A stretch of DNA of 64,000 nt from Fallopia convolvulus. Taxonomy: Eukaryota; Streptophyta; Magnoliopsida; Caryophyllales; Polygonaceae. Numbering within the stretch: position 1 is the first letter of the stretch; the number at the start of each line of letters is the position of its first letter. The stretch lies in NCBI GenBank assembly GCA_964016875.1, contig OZ024724.1, positions 30,403,786-30,467,785 of the forward strand. The letters are read 5' to 3'. The position numbers and the translations under genes are program-made. A model generated the notes under the pieces. The model was not told the origin of the DNA. It worked only from the letters and a program-made list of their open reading frames with translations, and made no database searches. This document shows, piece by piece, positions 10,645 through 22,179 of the stretch.

Positions 10645-13600
10645 CTATTCTGTTAATAGCATTGGGATTTCTTTTTTGACTGGAGTTGGAAGCTGCACCA
10701 AGAACAAAGGCAGAGTATTAGCCCAATATCAAGATCTTATGTGTACATAGATCAATACATTAGTCCAATCTAACAGATGCACACGTATCAAGCCACAAAT
10801 GCACAACCATAGCACAATCCCTCTCCTATATCTCTCTGTTAGATCAAATCCCTTTACAGGTAAGCGTAATATAACAGAAGATGAATTAGACTAACAAAAA
10901 ATGCAGATTCACTGGTCCCAAGTTCCATGGCCTTTAGACCACACCAGAAAAGAAACTCACATTAATGCCATGAAAAATGAATGTAAGAATTTCACTTCTT
11001 CATTGTTTTTAAATTGGTCACAATTTTGCGAGCTTCAAGGTTTATCAATCATGTGTCTGGAATAGGGCCGGTCATGGGTCGGGTTATAGGTGGGTGGACA
11101 CTCCACCACCCGACCCGCGAAATAAATTGTGTCACCCGACCCACCCATCACCCGCGAAACCTTTCACCCGTATCCGTCCCACCCGTCACCCGCGGGTGAG
11201 TCGGGTGACCCGTCACCTGCGAATTCTAAAATTACAATAAAATTTTAGAATTAGTATAAAAAAAAGTTAATGCAATTATCTGCTTACTGAAGTGATATCT
11301 AGGATATCTTTAAACATTTTATCCATGAAGATTCACATATGTTGACCTACAAATTTCTTTATCTTTCATTTGTTTAAGTTCCAATAGTAATCCTCAACTT
11401 CCTCTCATTAAAACAAATTCCTAGCATTCAGACCCCTTAGCAAAAACGTTTACATTATCATAATGACATTCCATTAGGGATTTAGCTTTTAGGGTCCGTA
11501 TAGTTTTAATATTTAAAAAAAAAAAACCCAAGTCCAAACTTTCTTTTAGGAAAAAACTAAACCTAATTTTAATTTAGGATAAAGTTTTACGGGTGGTAGA
11601 CGGGTGAAACGGGTAGTGGGTGATGGGTCTGGTGATGGGTAACGAGTGTAAAATTTCACCCATATCCAACCCGTCACCCATTTCACCCATCACCCGCTTC
11701 ATACGGGTTTTCACCCGTATAATTGGGTCAGGTGAAGCGGGTGGGTCGGTCACCCACGGATAAAATGTCCAACCCTAGTCTGGAGCTTGGATGAGTTTTT
11801 AAAAAAAAAAAAAAAAAGAAAGCCAAAAACCAAGTAATTCTGAGGATTGAACCCTCCATATACACTTTCCTCTACAGCATACAGTTTGCAGCATGCTAAC
11901 TTCGGAGGACTGGAATTGAAAATTCTATTGGCCTATCAAATATTCAAATTGAAGATGTGGTTATCTTAAAAATTCTGGCTTTCATGAACATGCCTAAAAC
12001 TGGAGTACCTCATTATCAAAAAGAGGTGATATCCTGCTGCCAAGTGCCAAGAGATTAAACAAAAACCATGGAAAAACATTAAAACCTTCCTCCTTGGTCA
12101 TCCAATTAGTTACAGGTACAAGAAAAAGGCTTATATATTCTGTTAGTCATTAAATTTTTCTAACCCGGACAACTGACCCCCTCAACTCTGACTTGGGACA
12201 ACCCACCCAACGCACCCTCAACATTTTGAAATTCTCAACTTTCATTTAGGTCAAAACCCAATTCTAATCTAAATTATTTTTACCAAGAGATAAATATGTT
12301 TATTTTTACACAAAAAAAGAAAACTCCTGGATTCATCTATGTTCTTGCTTCACTCCTATTGCATTAATAATTTAATATGCTTGAATCCACAATGTTTTTG
12401 TAGGTCAGGAGGTTAATAATTCTCAAAATATTTTTGAGTCACAATTGAAGAGGAGTGACCTTATCCATCTGAATGCAGAAATGGTTCAAATGGAAGCTCA
12501 AAAGCTTTCATGTCGCTCACTAACAAGTATTTTTCACATTTGGCCAAAAGATAATCTGATGGTTGGCAAAGTTTTTGGAAATTGTAAAATCATGAAGAGT
12601 GAATACACCAAATGATCAGCTTTCTTTACCAACAATTGAGTTGTTTTCATTGCTAAGACTGCCAGAACAGCACCAGATGCTCATTCAACACTTCCAAGTA
12701 AATAAGTGCACTTTACACGGCAGAAAGAAGAGAACCCACACAGATTTACTAGGTGAAGCAGCATAGAGCAAGTGTCATTATATAATCACCAATACCCAAG
12801 ACGTAGGAATTCAAATTGATTAATCAAATTTACTTACTAAATATGTATATGCTAATTCTCTTATTAAACAAATATATAAGCACTCTGATATCAACCGGTA
12901 TCGATATCCTCATATACCAAACAGAATATATCAGTTTGATATCGATATCAGAATATATCAAACACCATCAGTCATATCATATCCATACCCATATTTGATA
13001 TCCTATATGGATACCAAACAGACCCTTAATTGATATGTTCTCAAGTGTAATCATGCAGAATGCATAGCTAGAACCTGAAAAAGAAAATGAATTCATGGCA
13101 GAAGCACAGAACAAGGATTAAATTAAAAGTCAAGTCTCTACACGTGAAAATCGAAACCCTAATCATGCCAACAGATAACAATCAGAACAATCCAAAAACC
13201 TACAAGGAATTACCTTGAACAAAATTCTCAAGGAACCGGCACACGAAACCCCAGCCGAACCCCGGCAAGCATGAACAGTCTTGAACTGGTCAATGTCGAG
13301 CTTCTTGTTGATGACACCGACCTGGAAGTAAATGGAATCGGAGGGGGGCAGATCGACCTTGATCTCGCCAACACCAAGCCATAGGAAGAGCTTCTGGACC
13401 TGAATTCCCTTCAAATCGGTGATCGATCCATAGCGGAGCTTGCCGGAGATGGATTTGTCGTAGTAGACCAAGTAGTCAAACTGGACATAGCAAGGTTTAT
13501 CGAGCTCGACGACAAAAGCGCCGTCGTCGCCAAGGGTGTAAGATCGGACGGAGGAGGGCAAGAGGCCGCTTGGCAGGCCGAATTTGGAGAGGATTTCGTA

Positions 13601-13714
13601 GACTGTGGGGGAAGAATCCGACGAAGCCAAGGAAAAGAGGATAGGGAAGAAGAATAAGACGACGAAGAAAGACATGGCTGTTGGAAATGAGTAGGATCTT
13701 GGATGCGCAGCCAT
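10645..13714 (-). CDS. DUF538 family secreted protein, two exons
   Basis: Exon 1 is 13714-13214 and exon 2 is 10692-10645, joined in phase 0 across a 2,521-bp intron (10693-13213) with AAG|GTAATT at the donor and GGTGCAG at the acceptor. The product is about 182 aa: a hydrophobic signal peptide (SFFVVLFFFPILFSLA), then the DUF538 core (VYEILSKFGLPSGLLP, YGSITDLKGIQVQKLFLWL, VSCAGSLRILFK). Exon 2 adds the typical ending LPTPVKKEIPMLLTE. I chose the ATG at 13714 for its ACCATGGC context and because the 18 upstream residues look like leader sequence. Without splicing the frame runs to a stop at 13163 and lacks the family ending. The family is plant-specific; its biochemical role is not settled. 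This is the only intact host gene I can support. Confidence 0.87.
11063..11777. mobile_element. Non-autonomous hAT MITE in the DUF538 intron, 715 bp
   Basis: The ends are TAGGGCCGGTCATGGGTCGG and, inverted, TAGGGTTGGACATTTTATCC. They are flanked by GTCTGGAA (11055-11062) and GTCTGGAG (11778-11785), an 8-bp duplication with one difference, as for hAT elements. Both flanks are rich in short GGGTGACGGG-like words that are inverted between the two arms, with an AT-rich centre. No coding sequence. Confidence 0.75.
11778..13212. other. Remainder of the DUF538 intron
   Basis: No coding sequence recognised. Around 12880-13025 there is a run of TATCGATATC-like words ending in TACCAAACAGACCC, which resembles the end of a MITE (GGGTCTGTTTGGTA inverted), but I could not find a matching left end. 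Confidence 0.4.
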
Positions 13715-14290
13715 GGTAAATTGCCGAATTTGATTGAGAATTTTGAAGAAACTAACAGCCTGGTACAAGTGTTAACGGGAGAAAGTGAGGGGAGGGAGAA
13801 AATAAAAAAATTAGGAAAAGAGGAGAAGGGGAGGGTAGGGAAAATTTAATTCAGATTGTGAGAGAAATCTCTTCTTCTATTTGGATAAAATTTTAATTTT
13901 AAAGCAAAGGAAGGGAAAATGGGTTAAAAAAATTTAAAAATTTACTCAAATTCTGAACCAAGTTCAAGTTACGTAGAATTTTCCATCCAAATTTCACCAA
14001 ATTGGAAAGATCCAATTCCCTTCCCTTTCTATCCTTATTTTCACCTAATTAATTCTCAAATCCTTCCAATTCTCTCCTTAAAAATTAAACCAAACAAGAG
14101 AAATTATATCCCTCTCCTCCCCTCCATTAAAATCCCTCAAAATCCCTCCAACCAAACATGCTGTAATTGACAGAGGATGGGGAAAAAGGACGATAATATT
14201 ATGAGCCCAAATTGATTCGGCTAGATGCCTAGATTCCTTTATCCATGGCATTTTCATTTTTTTCGCAGCATACATAGGGTCCGAATTTAT
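13715..14290 (-). promoter_or_regulatory. Upstream region of the DUF538 gene
   Basis: Read on the minus strand, a pyrimidine-rich leader (CCCTCCCCTCACTTTCTCCC, about 13776-13797) lies just upstream of the chosen ATG, a common form of plant 5' UTR. Further upstream, near 14090-14165, is CCCTCCAACCAAACATG, a sequence type often found at MITE ends. No TATA box could be assigned with confidence. Confidence 0.35.
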
Positions 14291-15475
14291 ACATGTATCC
14301 CTAACTTGAAATTTTTGTTCGCTAAGATCCCTCAACTAAAAACCTATTTTTCAATCCCCTTAACTTGATAATTTTGTTCAATCAAACTTTTTTCTAATGT
14401 GACATGGCGCGTGATTGTTACTTGAGTGACATGTGAGTTATTTGACCTAAATTCTTTGACATGGACTATATAAAAATAAATAAATAAAAAATAAAATTAC
14501 ACAATAATCAAATAAAAATTAATTTTTAACCACTTTTTGCTGATATATCCGATTTTTTTTTTTTTTATTCTATTTCTTTCTTCTTTTTCTTCCTTGTGTC
14601 TGGAATTTTTCTTCCCTTGGTACAATAGATCAGAATCGACATCAGTTCTGCTCTCTCTCAATTATGCGATTGATTTCACTTTTGAAGGGTCGCAGATTTT
14701 ACTGATTCAACCAATATCAAATAAACCCCAAAATCGAAATCACAAAATCCAGATCTAAATCTGGATTGTTTGCTGACCAATTTTGTTGACGGACTTTGAC
14801 GATCTTGGTGTTCTGGGCGAGGGAGAGGAAGCGAGGGAGACGATTTTGCTCAGAGATTGAGCCACTGGCTTTCCAAAGAGGCAAGTTTGCTCAAAGCTTG
14901 GTGTTTTGGGCGAGGGAGAGGAGGCGAGTTTTGCTCAGAGGCGAGGGAGAAGAGGCGAGGGAGACGAATCTATAGATCTCATGGGGGTGGATTTCGAGCT
15001 TCCTCCAATCCGACCCGATTCGGGTGCACAAGAGCCGCCAACAATGGAGCGGAGGCATTGATGAGGCGGAGAATTTGTAGACTTTGACGAAGCATGAATT
15101 TGTAGACTTCTCATATCACAAATTTGTAGAGTTTGATGAATTTGATGAATTTGTAGACTTCTCATATCAAATTTTAGTGTTGTACTAGGGTAGCAATTTC
15201 CCCCAATTTGACTCAAAGCTTCATAATCACTCTTGGTAGAGAAAGAAAAGGGAGGTAGAAGATGAGGGCATTGGGAGTAATTTGATAAAAACGGTAAGGG
15301 TATAATACTAAATAATAGTTTATAAAAATAATAGGGATAATTTAATGATTTTGGTTATTTTAATGAGAGTGGTGCTTATGTGGCAAAATTTTAATGAGAT
15401 TGGATTATGTGGCGCGCGTCACTTTCACGAAAATGGGGAGAGTCTTGTTGAATAAAATCTTTACAGTATAGGTGT
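14290..15475. mobile_element. Candidate old non-autonomous DNA transposon
   Basis: The left arm (GATAATTTTGTTCAATCAAA then GTGACATGGCGCG) and the inverted right arm (AGATTTTATTCAACAAGACT then GTGACGCGCGCC) share a diverged inverted relationship. The interior (14800-15170) has short internal duplications: GCGAGGGAGAGGA repeated, TTTTGCTCAGAG repeated, and GAATTTGTAGACTTCTCATATCA repeated in part. No target duplication could be fixed and no protein recognised. Confidence 0.3.
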
Positions 15476-15529
15476 CTAATAGTAGGTTTTTTTATGAAAG
15501 CACTCATTTTTTTAAGAGCATCACATTAG

Positions 15530-15700
15530 CTCAAAGACAGGTAGCGATGCTCACGTGGCAGGTTGGGTTGACCCGCGACCCGAAAAAACTACTTTTGACC
15601 TGCGACCCAACCCGTGGGTTGCGATCTCATGGCTCGGGTCGCGGGTCGACTCGTATGACTAAGTCAATCGGGTCAAAAATAATTTCTTACCTAAAAAAAT
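15530..15700. repeat. GC-rich GGGTCGCGGGTCG-type repeat tract
   Basis: Short direct and inverted words such as GACCCGCGACCC and GGGTCGCGGGTCG stand out from the AT-rich surroundings. The composition resembles the arms of the hAT MITEs nearby, but I could not define ends. Confidence 0.35.
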
Positions 15701-15959
15701 TATTTTTTAACCTAATAACATGTATTTAAAAAAAAACCGTTAGGTTTGCAAGTAGACCCGTAAATCCAACGATTTTTAAATAGTTTATACATTAATAAAT
15801 CCCCTTTGGTGGGGCACACAATACATGATACATAAATATGTGAACCCTAATATACCCTACTAACCAAATGTCTCCAGATCTCGACTGATCCTCTTTCGGC
15901 ACATCTTTCAGTGTTTCATCCTCAAGATAAGACCGTTGAGCCAGTAGTCGACGCTAGGG

Positions 15960-16834
15960 TGGTGAAATTGGTACCAGGCTTTAGTAGGTGAGTAATAGGT
16001 GTGTTGGCCATCAACCATACCTAAAAAGGATTTGTAACATATGATTAGAAATGAACAAAAAAAAACAATTTACAAAAGTGAGTATAGATTTCTCATTGGT
16101 ATGAAATGGTCCTGGCGACCAACGAGAGCGATAGCAACAACTTGTGGTATCCCATAGACTTGGTTGCTCCCTAAAACTCACAGTGGTAAGCACATGTGCA
16201 AGCCTTATATCAAGACGAGCAAGGAGACTCCACATGACTGCTCCCTAGAACACAAGTCGCACATAATAAAAAGTGCAAAATATAAGGTCGTGTAGCGGCA
16301 TGTTTAGCCAATATCAAGACGAGCAAGGAGACTCAGCATGGCTATATTTTCTAGGAGCTCTTCAAATGATGTAAGACTCGAAGGAGTCAATACTTCGTAA
16401 ATATCTTTGTTCCTAATTAATTCTCTTTGAATCTCCTATCGAATACTGTAGCACTCCGTCTATCTCCTGCCAAATACTTTTGCGAGAGACTAAAATCCAT
16501 AATGACCGTCTCCCAACATGTCTCTAACATCATCCATATACGGAAACATAAAACTATCCACATTTCGGACGTCAAAGTTCACCCCATGCCAAGCGATGTG
16601 CGTCGGAGGGCCACGGTTGCTTCCATCCGACGACGTGGTATCAATTAGAGGCGCACCAGTGACAGGAGACGCTGTGGTGCTAGGAGACGCAGCCTCAACC
16701 GGGGTCGTATCAACTATATATATACACAAACATACATAAAAATAAACACAAAAAAATTGGCAATCGGGAAAAGATTTTATATTATAATTAAAAATATGTT
16801 TAAAGTAAAATATTTTCTTACAACTCTTTGTCAC
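15960..16834 (-). pseudogene. OTU-like domain fragment of a second MULE
   Basis: Minus-strand ORF 16834-16490 has a Ser/Thr/Pro-rich linker (VDTTPVEAASPSTTASPV), then RNVDSFMFPYMDDVRDMLGDGHYGF and a stop. The frames that follow read SLAKVFG, YSIR, ELIRNKDIYEVL, consistent with the DGxCGFR box and first helices of an OTU domain. The catalytic Cys position is again Tyr (DGHYGF). Downstream frames to about 15960 are too broken to assign. It may be the 3' end of the MULE whose N-terminus lies at 22180-22737. Confidence 0.5.
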
Positions 16835-17062
16835 TATGATATATTAACTATATAGGATTTTTACAACAACAAAAAAACCATCTAAAAAACTCTTTATTAG
16901 ATATTTTAATCATTATTCAATTTAAATGGGAAAAATATATCGATATTTTATATATTATTTTTTTTTACCAAAAAACAAAGTTTTGGTTTTATTTTTTTTA
17001 TTTAACTTAGTGTAATAAATTTAATATTTTACATGGCGTCTTCTATTAAGATTGGTCATTAA

Positions 17063-17508
17063 TAGACTTGTCAATCGTGTCAGGTCGACCAGGTTCGGGT
17101 TCGGTCATTTTGGTTTCGGGTTAAATTGGGTTCGATTTCATTATGAGTCACGTGTCAATTGGGTCAGGTTGTAGCGGGTTTTCGGTCGGATCGGGTTGAC
17201 CAGCGGGTCTAAAATATCTTTTTTTTATGATTATTAAAATCAATTTTTAATTAAATAATAATAATAATATAGTATTTTTATTTATTTTAATAATAAAATA
17301 TATTATAATTTTCAAAATAAAGTTTAAAAATTCTATAAATATACTAAATCAATCAACCCACGGGTTTCGGGTTTCAACCCAACAGGTTTTGGGTTCTATC
17401 GGGTTCGGTTGATTTCGGATTTCGGGTTCAAATTTTCGGGTTTTGACCTTCAAATTATCGGGCGGTTCGGGTCGGGTTGGCTGGTTCGGTCAGCTTTTGA
17501 CAACTCTA
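17063..17508. mobile_element. Non-autonomous hAT MITE, 446 bp
   Basis: The ends TAGACTTGTCAATCGTGTCA and, inverted, TAGAGTTGTCAAAAGCTGAC are flanked by a perfect 8-bp duplication GTCATTAA (17055-17062 and 17509-17516). Both arms are rich in TCGGGTT-type words and the centre is AT-rich. No coding sequence. Confidence 0.85.
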
Positions 17509-17516
17509 GTCATTAA

Positions 17517-18053
17517 TGTAACACACTATTTTGTTTCTTTTAAATGTCAATATGGCCTAATATTTTTTTAGTTTATATGAATTTATAATTCTTATAATGT
17601 TAGCAATTTTAATATTTTAATTATTTTATAGATAATAATTTTTATTTTCTTAGAAAATATACACAAAAATCAAAACAATTTTTTGATCAATGTCATGTCG
17701 TGAGGGCACATGCACTAAAACTAGTATATATTACTAATAATTAAAGCCGAAGCAATTTGTTCCACCACGTTGCGTCACATCACCCCTTTATTAAAATAAT
17801 AATTTTAAATAGTTAATTATGCAAATAAAGTTATCTCCAACTAAACATACAGATAAAATGATATTTATAAAAATTTATCTCTAAATAAACATAAAGATAA
17901 AATAATATTAGTAGATTTGACCAAAATAGATAAAAAAAAGTACATTACATTTATTTTATTTGTAAAAGATACATTAAAAAAAAGATAAGAAAAAACATAT
18001 ACAAGTGATCACATATATATCTTTGAAATAAAAACAACCATATCTATCTATAA
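17517..18053. other. AT-rich spacer
   Basis: No gene recognised. The stretch around 17690-17725 (ATGCACTAAAACTAGT) resembles a Helitron 3' end in wording but lacks a clean hairpin. Confidence 0.4.
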
Positions 18054-18542
18054 TCTATAACCATATATTAAAGTTGTAACTTTTCAAGTCACCACATTAA
18101 TTCTGGCCTCACCTTATATTAAAAAAATTATTTATATAATTAATTTGAATTTAAATAAAAATAACGAAAATTATTTTATCTTTACCTTTTTATATATATA
18201 TTTATAAAAAATATTTATCTTATATCAAATTTTGATAAAAAGATAAAAATTTCAAATATCTATATAATTACTTGCCTAAATTAATTTATTATAAAATATA
18301 TATTATATTTTCCTTAATTTCCTTTTTGGATTTTTATGTAAATATAGAAGATTTTTTATCTTTAAACTATATTTTTAACTTTTTATTGAAAAGATTTTTT
18401 AAAGAATTATATTGATTAATATTTTTTAAGAATTTACATTTATTTTGGCTTTTTTTGTATATTTACTTTATTGATATCATATTTATAATATATCTATTAT
18501 TTGATGAATCGTAGTCGTGCATGGCACGACAGATAAAACTTG
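18054..18542 (+). mobile_element. Short non-autonomous Helitron, about 489 bp
   Basis: The 5' end TCTATAACCATATATTAAAG follows an A. The 3' end has a perfect 7-bp hairpin (GTCGTGC-ATG-GCACGAC, 18514-18530) about ten bases before CTTG, then T. The expected Helitron terminus is CTAG, so one base is changed. It shares its 5' start and the phrase TTCTGGCCTCACC with the Helitron at 20406-21346, which supports the family call. Confidence 0.65.
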
Positions 18543-19940
18543 TACTATAACTAAAGTCGAATTCTTCTATCCTATGTGTCATCGTCTTAACTATGGCGCA
18601 TAGACATATTCATTTTCTATTTACCTTTTTGACCTTAAATTATTTTCTCTGGCTTTAGTTATTAGTAATAGATTTGTCGCCTCCATATTCAATTCATCTA
18701 CATGGCCCCACATTATCAACACTCTAAATAATTAATTCAATACAAATTTTAATAAAAGATATTTATATGCATATATTTTTGTATAAGTTTGTTAAAAATA
18801 ATAAGTAAATCTTATATTCATTCTTATCTCATTCATTCTTGATTATTTATACATTTTCTTATATGTATAGATTTTTTTAATTTAAATATATATATGTATA
18901 GATCAAACAATTACTGAACTAATTTATTTTATTTTTTGGTAGAAACTAATTCATTTTATTTTAGTAAATGAAAAATAAAACATTAAATCTCAAATTCAAA
19001 TATTAATTTATGTTCATATTCACATAAATATATTAAAATAAATTTTTTATATTTAACCAAGCACGTATATTGTACGGGTACTTATGATAGTAGAATATAC
19101 TAAATTTTCAATTCTCACCCATCATCTCCACTCTTGAAGGCGGAATGACTGCTTTTGTATTCTCCCTCTCCCTCCGTCTTTACAATCTTCTATTACCTCT
19201 CCAATACAATGGTAATTTGATCCATCAAGAATCTTCCAAAATTTGCTAAGAACCCACCCATCTCTCAACATGGATTCTTATTTTAATCTTTTCCAATGAA
19301 CTATGGCATCACTTTGCAGGGCAACAGGTTGGAGAGTGTTATGTTGGAGGGCATTAACGACTTTGAAGGAGCCTAACATATTACATATATAGAGCCAAAC
19401 ATGCAAATCCGTATCAGCTTGAAAAAAACTTTGCATCAATGCTGATGTAGTGTTGTCCATAAAATTGATAGAATCAAAAAGAAGAAGAAAGGGCACTTGT
19501 TGGGCACCAAATGGCAAGGAAACATTACAAATGAAAGGAGCTAGACAATGTAGCCTGGCATGTGCATGAAACTTATAACTCTGCATCTGTTTCTAACTAC
19601 GTATTTCTCCGGTGTGTGTTGGTTGTCATTTCAAAAATCTCAGATTTAGCCCCCCTTTCAAGGGAAATAGAGATACAAAAATGCACTAAACTTGACACCA
19701 TATCAGATTTAGCCCCCCTTTGTTTACTTCCAGGTTTTGTTCTTTTTTATGAGCAAGTCCTTGATTAGCTTTTGGAGTATGTAGGTGCACTGGCATTTAG
19801 GTGTACATATGTATTAATTGTTCTTTTTTTAATTGTGTAGGCTGTATAAAAAGATGAGATGCTAGGTGCAATTTGCCGATTTAAAATTCAGTCCAAGATC
19901 ACTACACAAAAAGGTGAGATTTGCAAGCCAAAGAAAAATA
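18543..19940. other. AT-rich spacer with an unassigned ORF
   Basis: A minus-strand ORF at 19278-19586 (102 aa, containing FICNVSLPFGAQQVPFLLLF) is open but I do not recognise it; an F-box-associated fragment is possible but weak. At 19632-19651 and 19705-19723 a CAGATTTAGCCCCCCTTT phrase is duplicated. CACTACACAAAAAGG at 19899 could be a CACTA left end, but its flank does not match the right end at 22173. Confidence 0.35.
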
Positions 19941-19949
19941 TGAATGCCA

Positions 19950-20353
19950 TTTTGTTTTTGTTTTTCCCTTGTGGTTTATAATTATTGCTCCCACAATGTA
20001 ATGTTGTTTTGTCTCCAAATATATTCATCAATCTTCACTACATTTGCAGATCAAATGGTGATGATGCGAATAGAGACAACTAAAGAAAATGGAACTAGCA
20101 TAATGACTGATGATGAAATTTGCAAAAAAAAAGTTCTTAAAGTAAAATCAGGCTGCATCAAAGGCTGTGGTTTTGGACCTCGACTAAAATAGTTAAGCAT
20201 TCTCAATCATTATTACATGAAGTGCATGAGAAAAACAAAGCCTTGGAAGATAAGATCAAAGCTCAAAATGCACAAATCAATGCATTGGAAGACAAGCCAA
20301 AGAAATTTGAAGAGTTTATGGCAAACTTCAACAACCAACCACTAGATAGTTAA
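19950..20353 (+). pseudogene. CACTA (En/Spm) Transposase_24-type fragment
   Basis: After a plausible splice acceptor (TTTGCAG near 20050), the frame reads TDDEICKKKVLKVKSGCIKG followed by GFGPRLK, matching the EVLGxKSGYIKGxGYGPxP ending of plant CACTA accessory proteins. A stop and frame change at about 20192 is followed by a coiled-coil tail (HEVHEKNKALEDKIKAQNAQ) ending at a TAG near 20352. Only the C-terminal part remains. It lies upstream of a CACTA 3' end at 22173 in the matching orientation. Confidence 0.65.
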
Positions 20354-20405
20354 AGACTTTTAGCTCATTTTTAATTTGGAATTTAGTTTTCACTTATTAG
20401 TACAA

Positions 20406-21346
20406 CTAGTCTCACCCGTCGTACCATGCACGACTACGATTCGGTAATTTATAAACATTATAAATAGGATATTAATAAATAAAAATAAATATAAACTTTA
20501 ATATAAGTAATTTATTGCTCGTAAAATATATAATTTTTAATCAAATATTATATTCTTCATATTTTATTAATTTTCATGTACGTAAATTTAGTGATTATCA
20601 AATATTTCAATATATCTATCAAATACTTTATTATATATTTTTATTAATTTTAAACATTATAAATATTTATCATTAATTTTTTTTAAAAAATAAAATCATT
20701 ATATATATATATCTATAAATAAATTTGTCAAAAGATATATGCTAAAAGATTTGTATTTACTAGTTCTAACCGTCGTACCATCTACGACTACGATTCAGTA
20801 TTTTATAGACATTATAAATAGGATATTAATAAATAAATAAATAAAAATATAATATAAACTTTAATATACGTAATTTATTGCTTGTATAATGTATATAATT
20901 TTTTTAATCAAATATTATATTCTTCATACTTTATTACTTTTCATGTACGTAAATTTAGAGTTTATCAAATACTTCAATATATCTATTAAATATTTTATTT
21001 ATTTTTATTAATTTTAAAAATTATAAATATTTATCATTTTTCTTTAAAAGAAAATCACTTTATATCTATAAATAAACTCGTCAAAAGATATATGCTAAAA
21101 GATTTATATTTATTTTAAAATATTTTATCTTTAATTTTAAATACTTGTATAAGGAAGCTTTCAAAAGATATTGTTATACTAAATGAATATTTGTTTGATG
21201 TTAGAGATAAATTTAAATAGTTAAAAAGAATTTAATAGGAAGAAGTTATAATAGTAGAAATAAAAATTAATTTTTTAAATATGAGGTGAGGCCAGAATCG
21301 TCGTTCTGGTGGCTCGAAAAGGTACAATTTTAATATATTAGATAGA
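20406..21346 (-). mobile_element. Helitron with a tandemly duplicated 3' half
   Basis: On the minus strand the 5' end is TCTATCTAATATATTAAAAT (from 21346, after A). Two 3' ends are present. One is at 20760: hairpin GTCGTA-GATGG-TACGAC, then CTAG, then T. The other is at 20406: GTCGT/ACGAC stem, then CTAG, then T. The blocks 20406-20759 and 20760-21116 are direct repeats of about 355 bp. No Rep-helicase is encoded. It sits inside or beside CACTA sequence. Confidence 0.75.
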
Positions 21347-22173
21347 TTACTAGTTATGCTTGAATTATATATAGTATATTCTATTAAGTTATTTTTTTTT
21401 AATTAGGTTTATAATATATTAATGAATCATAATTATTTAAATTAAAATTATAGTATTCATATTCATGATATTTTCTAGGTTTTATAATATTTTTATCAAG
21501 TTTTCTTGCTAAACCATCACCTTATATCGAGCATAATACATTTTTCTCACTAAAATGATACATTTAGCGATGAAATATAATCCAATGATGAAAAGTCGGG
21601 CAATAACGGGGAATAACTTTCTCACCAAAAACTATATTTAGCAAAAATTAATGTAATTCCTACAATGACAAAATGATTTTGTCGTTAAAAGGTGCATGTA
21701 CCGAGACCATATTTTCTCGCTAAAACGGTATAAATAACGAGGAATTTGATTTTCTCGATAAAAAGTACTTATCTCGAGAAAAAAATCGTCTTATTTTAAA
21801 TATTTTTTGTTTATTGTATTTTAATTACAAGCCATTTTTAAGGAAGAAATAAAAGGATTAGCGAGAAAATTTATTGGTCGACATAAATATTCAACGATTA
21901 TTGTCTAATCCTTCATCTTATTTGGCAAGACAATTGTATACCTTTTTGCGAGAAAAATAATGGTCGCGAAATTTCAATACCGAGAAAAATAATTGTCATC
22001 ATGAAAGGGCTTCTATGAGTAAATATTTTTTCTTCGTTGAAACCCTTTCTTGACGAGCTTTCTGCGACGAACCAGCGAGGAAATTAATTTCTTCGGCAAA
22101 CACCTTCAACGACAAAATCTCCACTTTTTGCGAGGAAATATTTTCTCGCAAAAACACATTTCTGTTGTAGTGC
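21347..22173 (+). mobile_element. 3' subterminal region and right end of a CACTA transposon
   Basis: The right end, inverted, reads CACTACAACAGAAATGTG, the CACTA terminal signature. Inward lie many short GCGAGAAAA or TTTCTCGC words in both orientations (21535-22160), the usual subterminal repeats bound by CACTA transposases. The left end was not found; the candidate at 19899 does not share a 3-bp flank. Confidence 0.7.
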
Positions 22174-22179
22174 TATTAA

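Noticed and set aside
19040..19085. Third Helitron 3' end near GCACGTATATTGTACGGGTAC
   Set aside because: Hairpin is weak and no CTRR terminus or matching 5' end was found.
19899..19915. CACTACACAAAAAGG as left end of the CACTA ending at 22173
   Set aside because: Only the first seven bases agree with the right end and the 3-bp flanks differ (GAT versus CTA).
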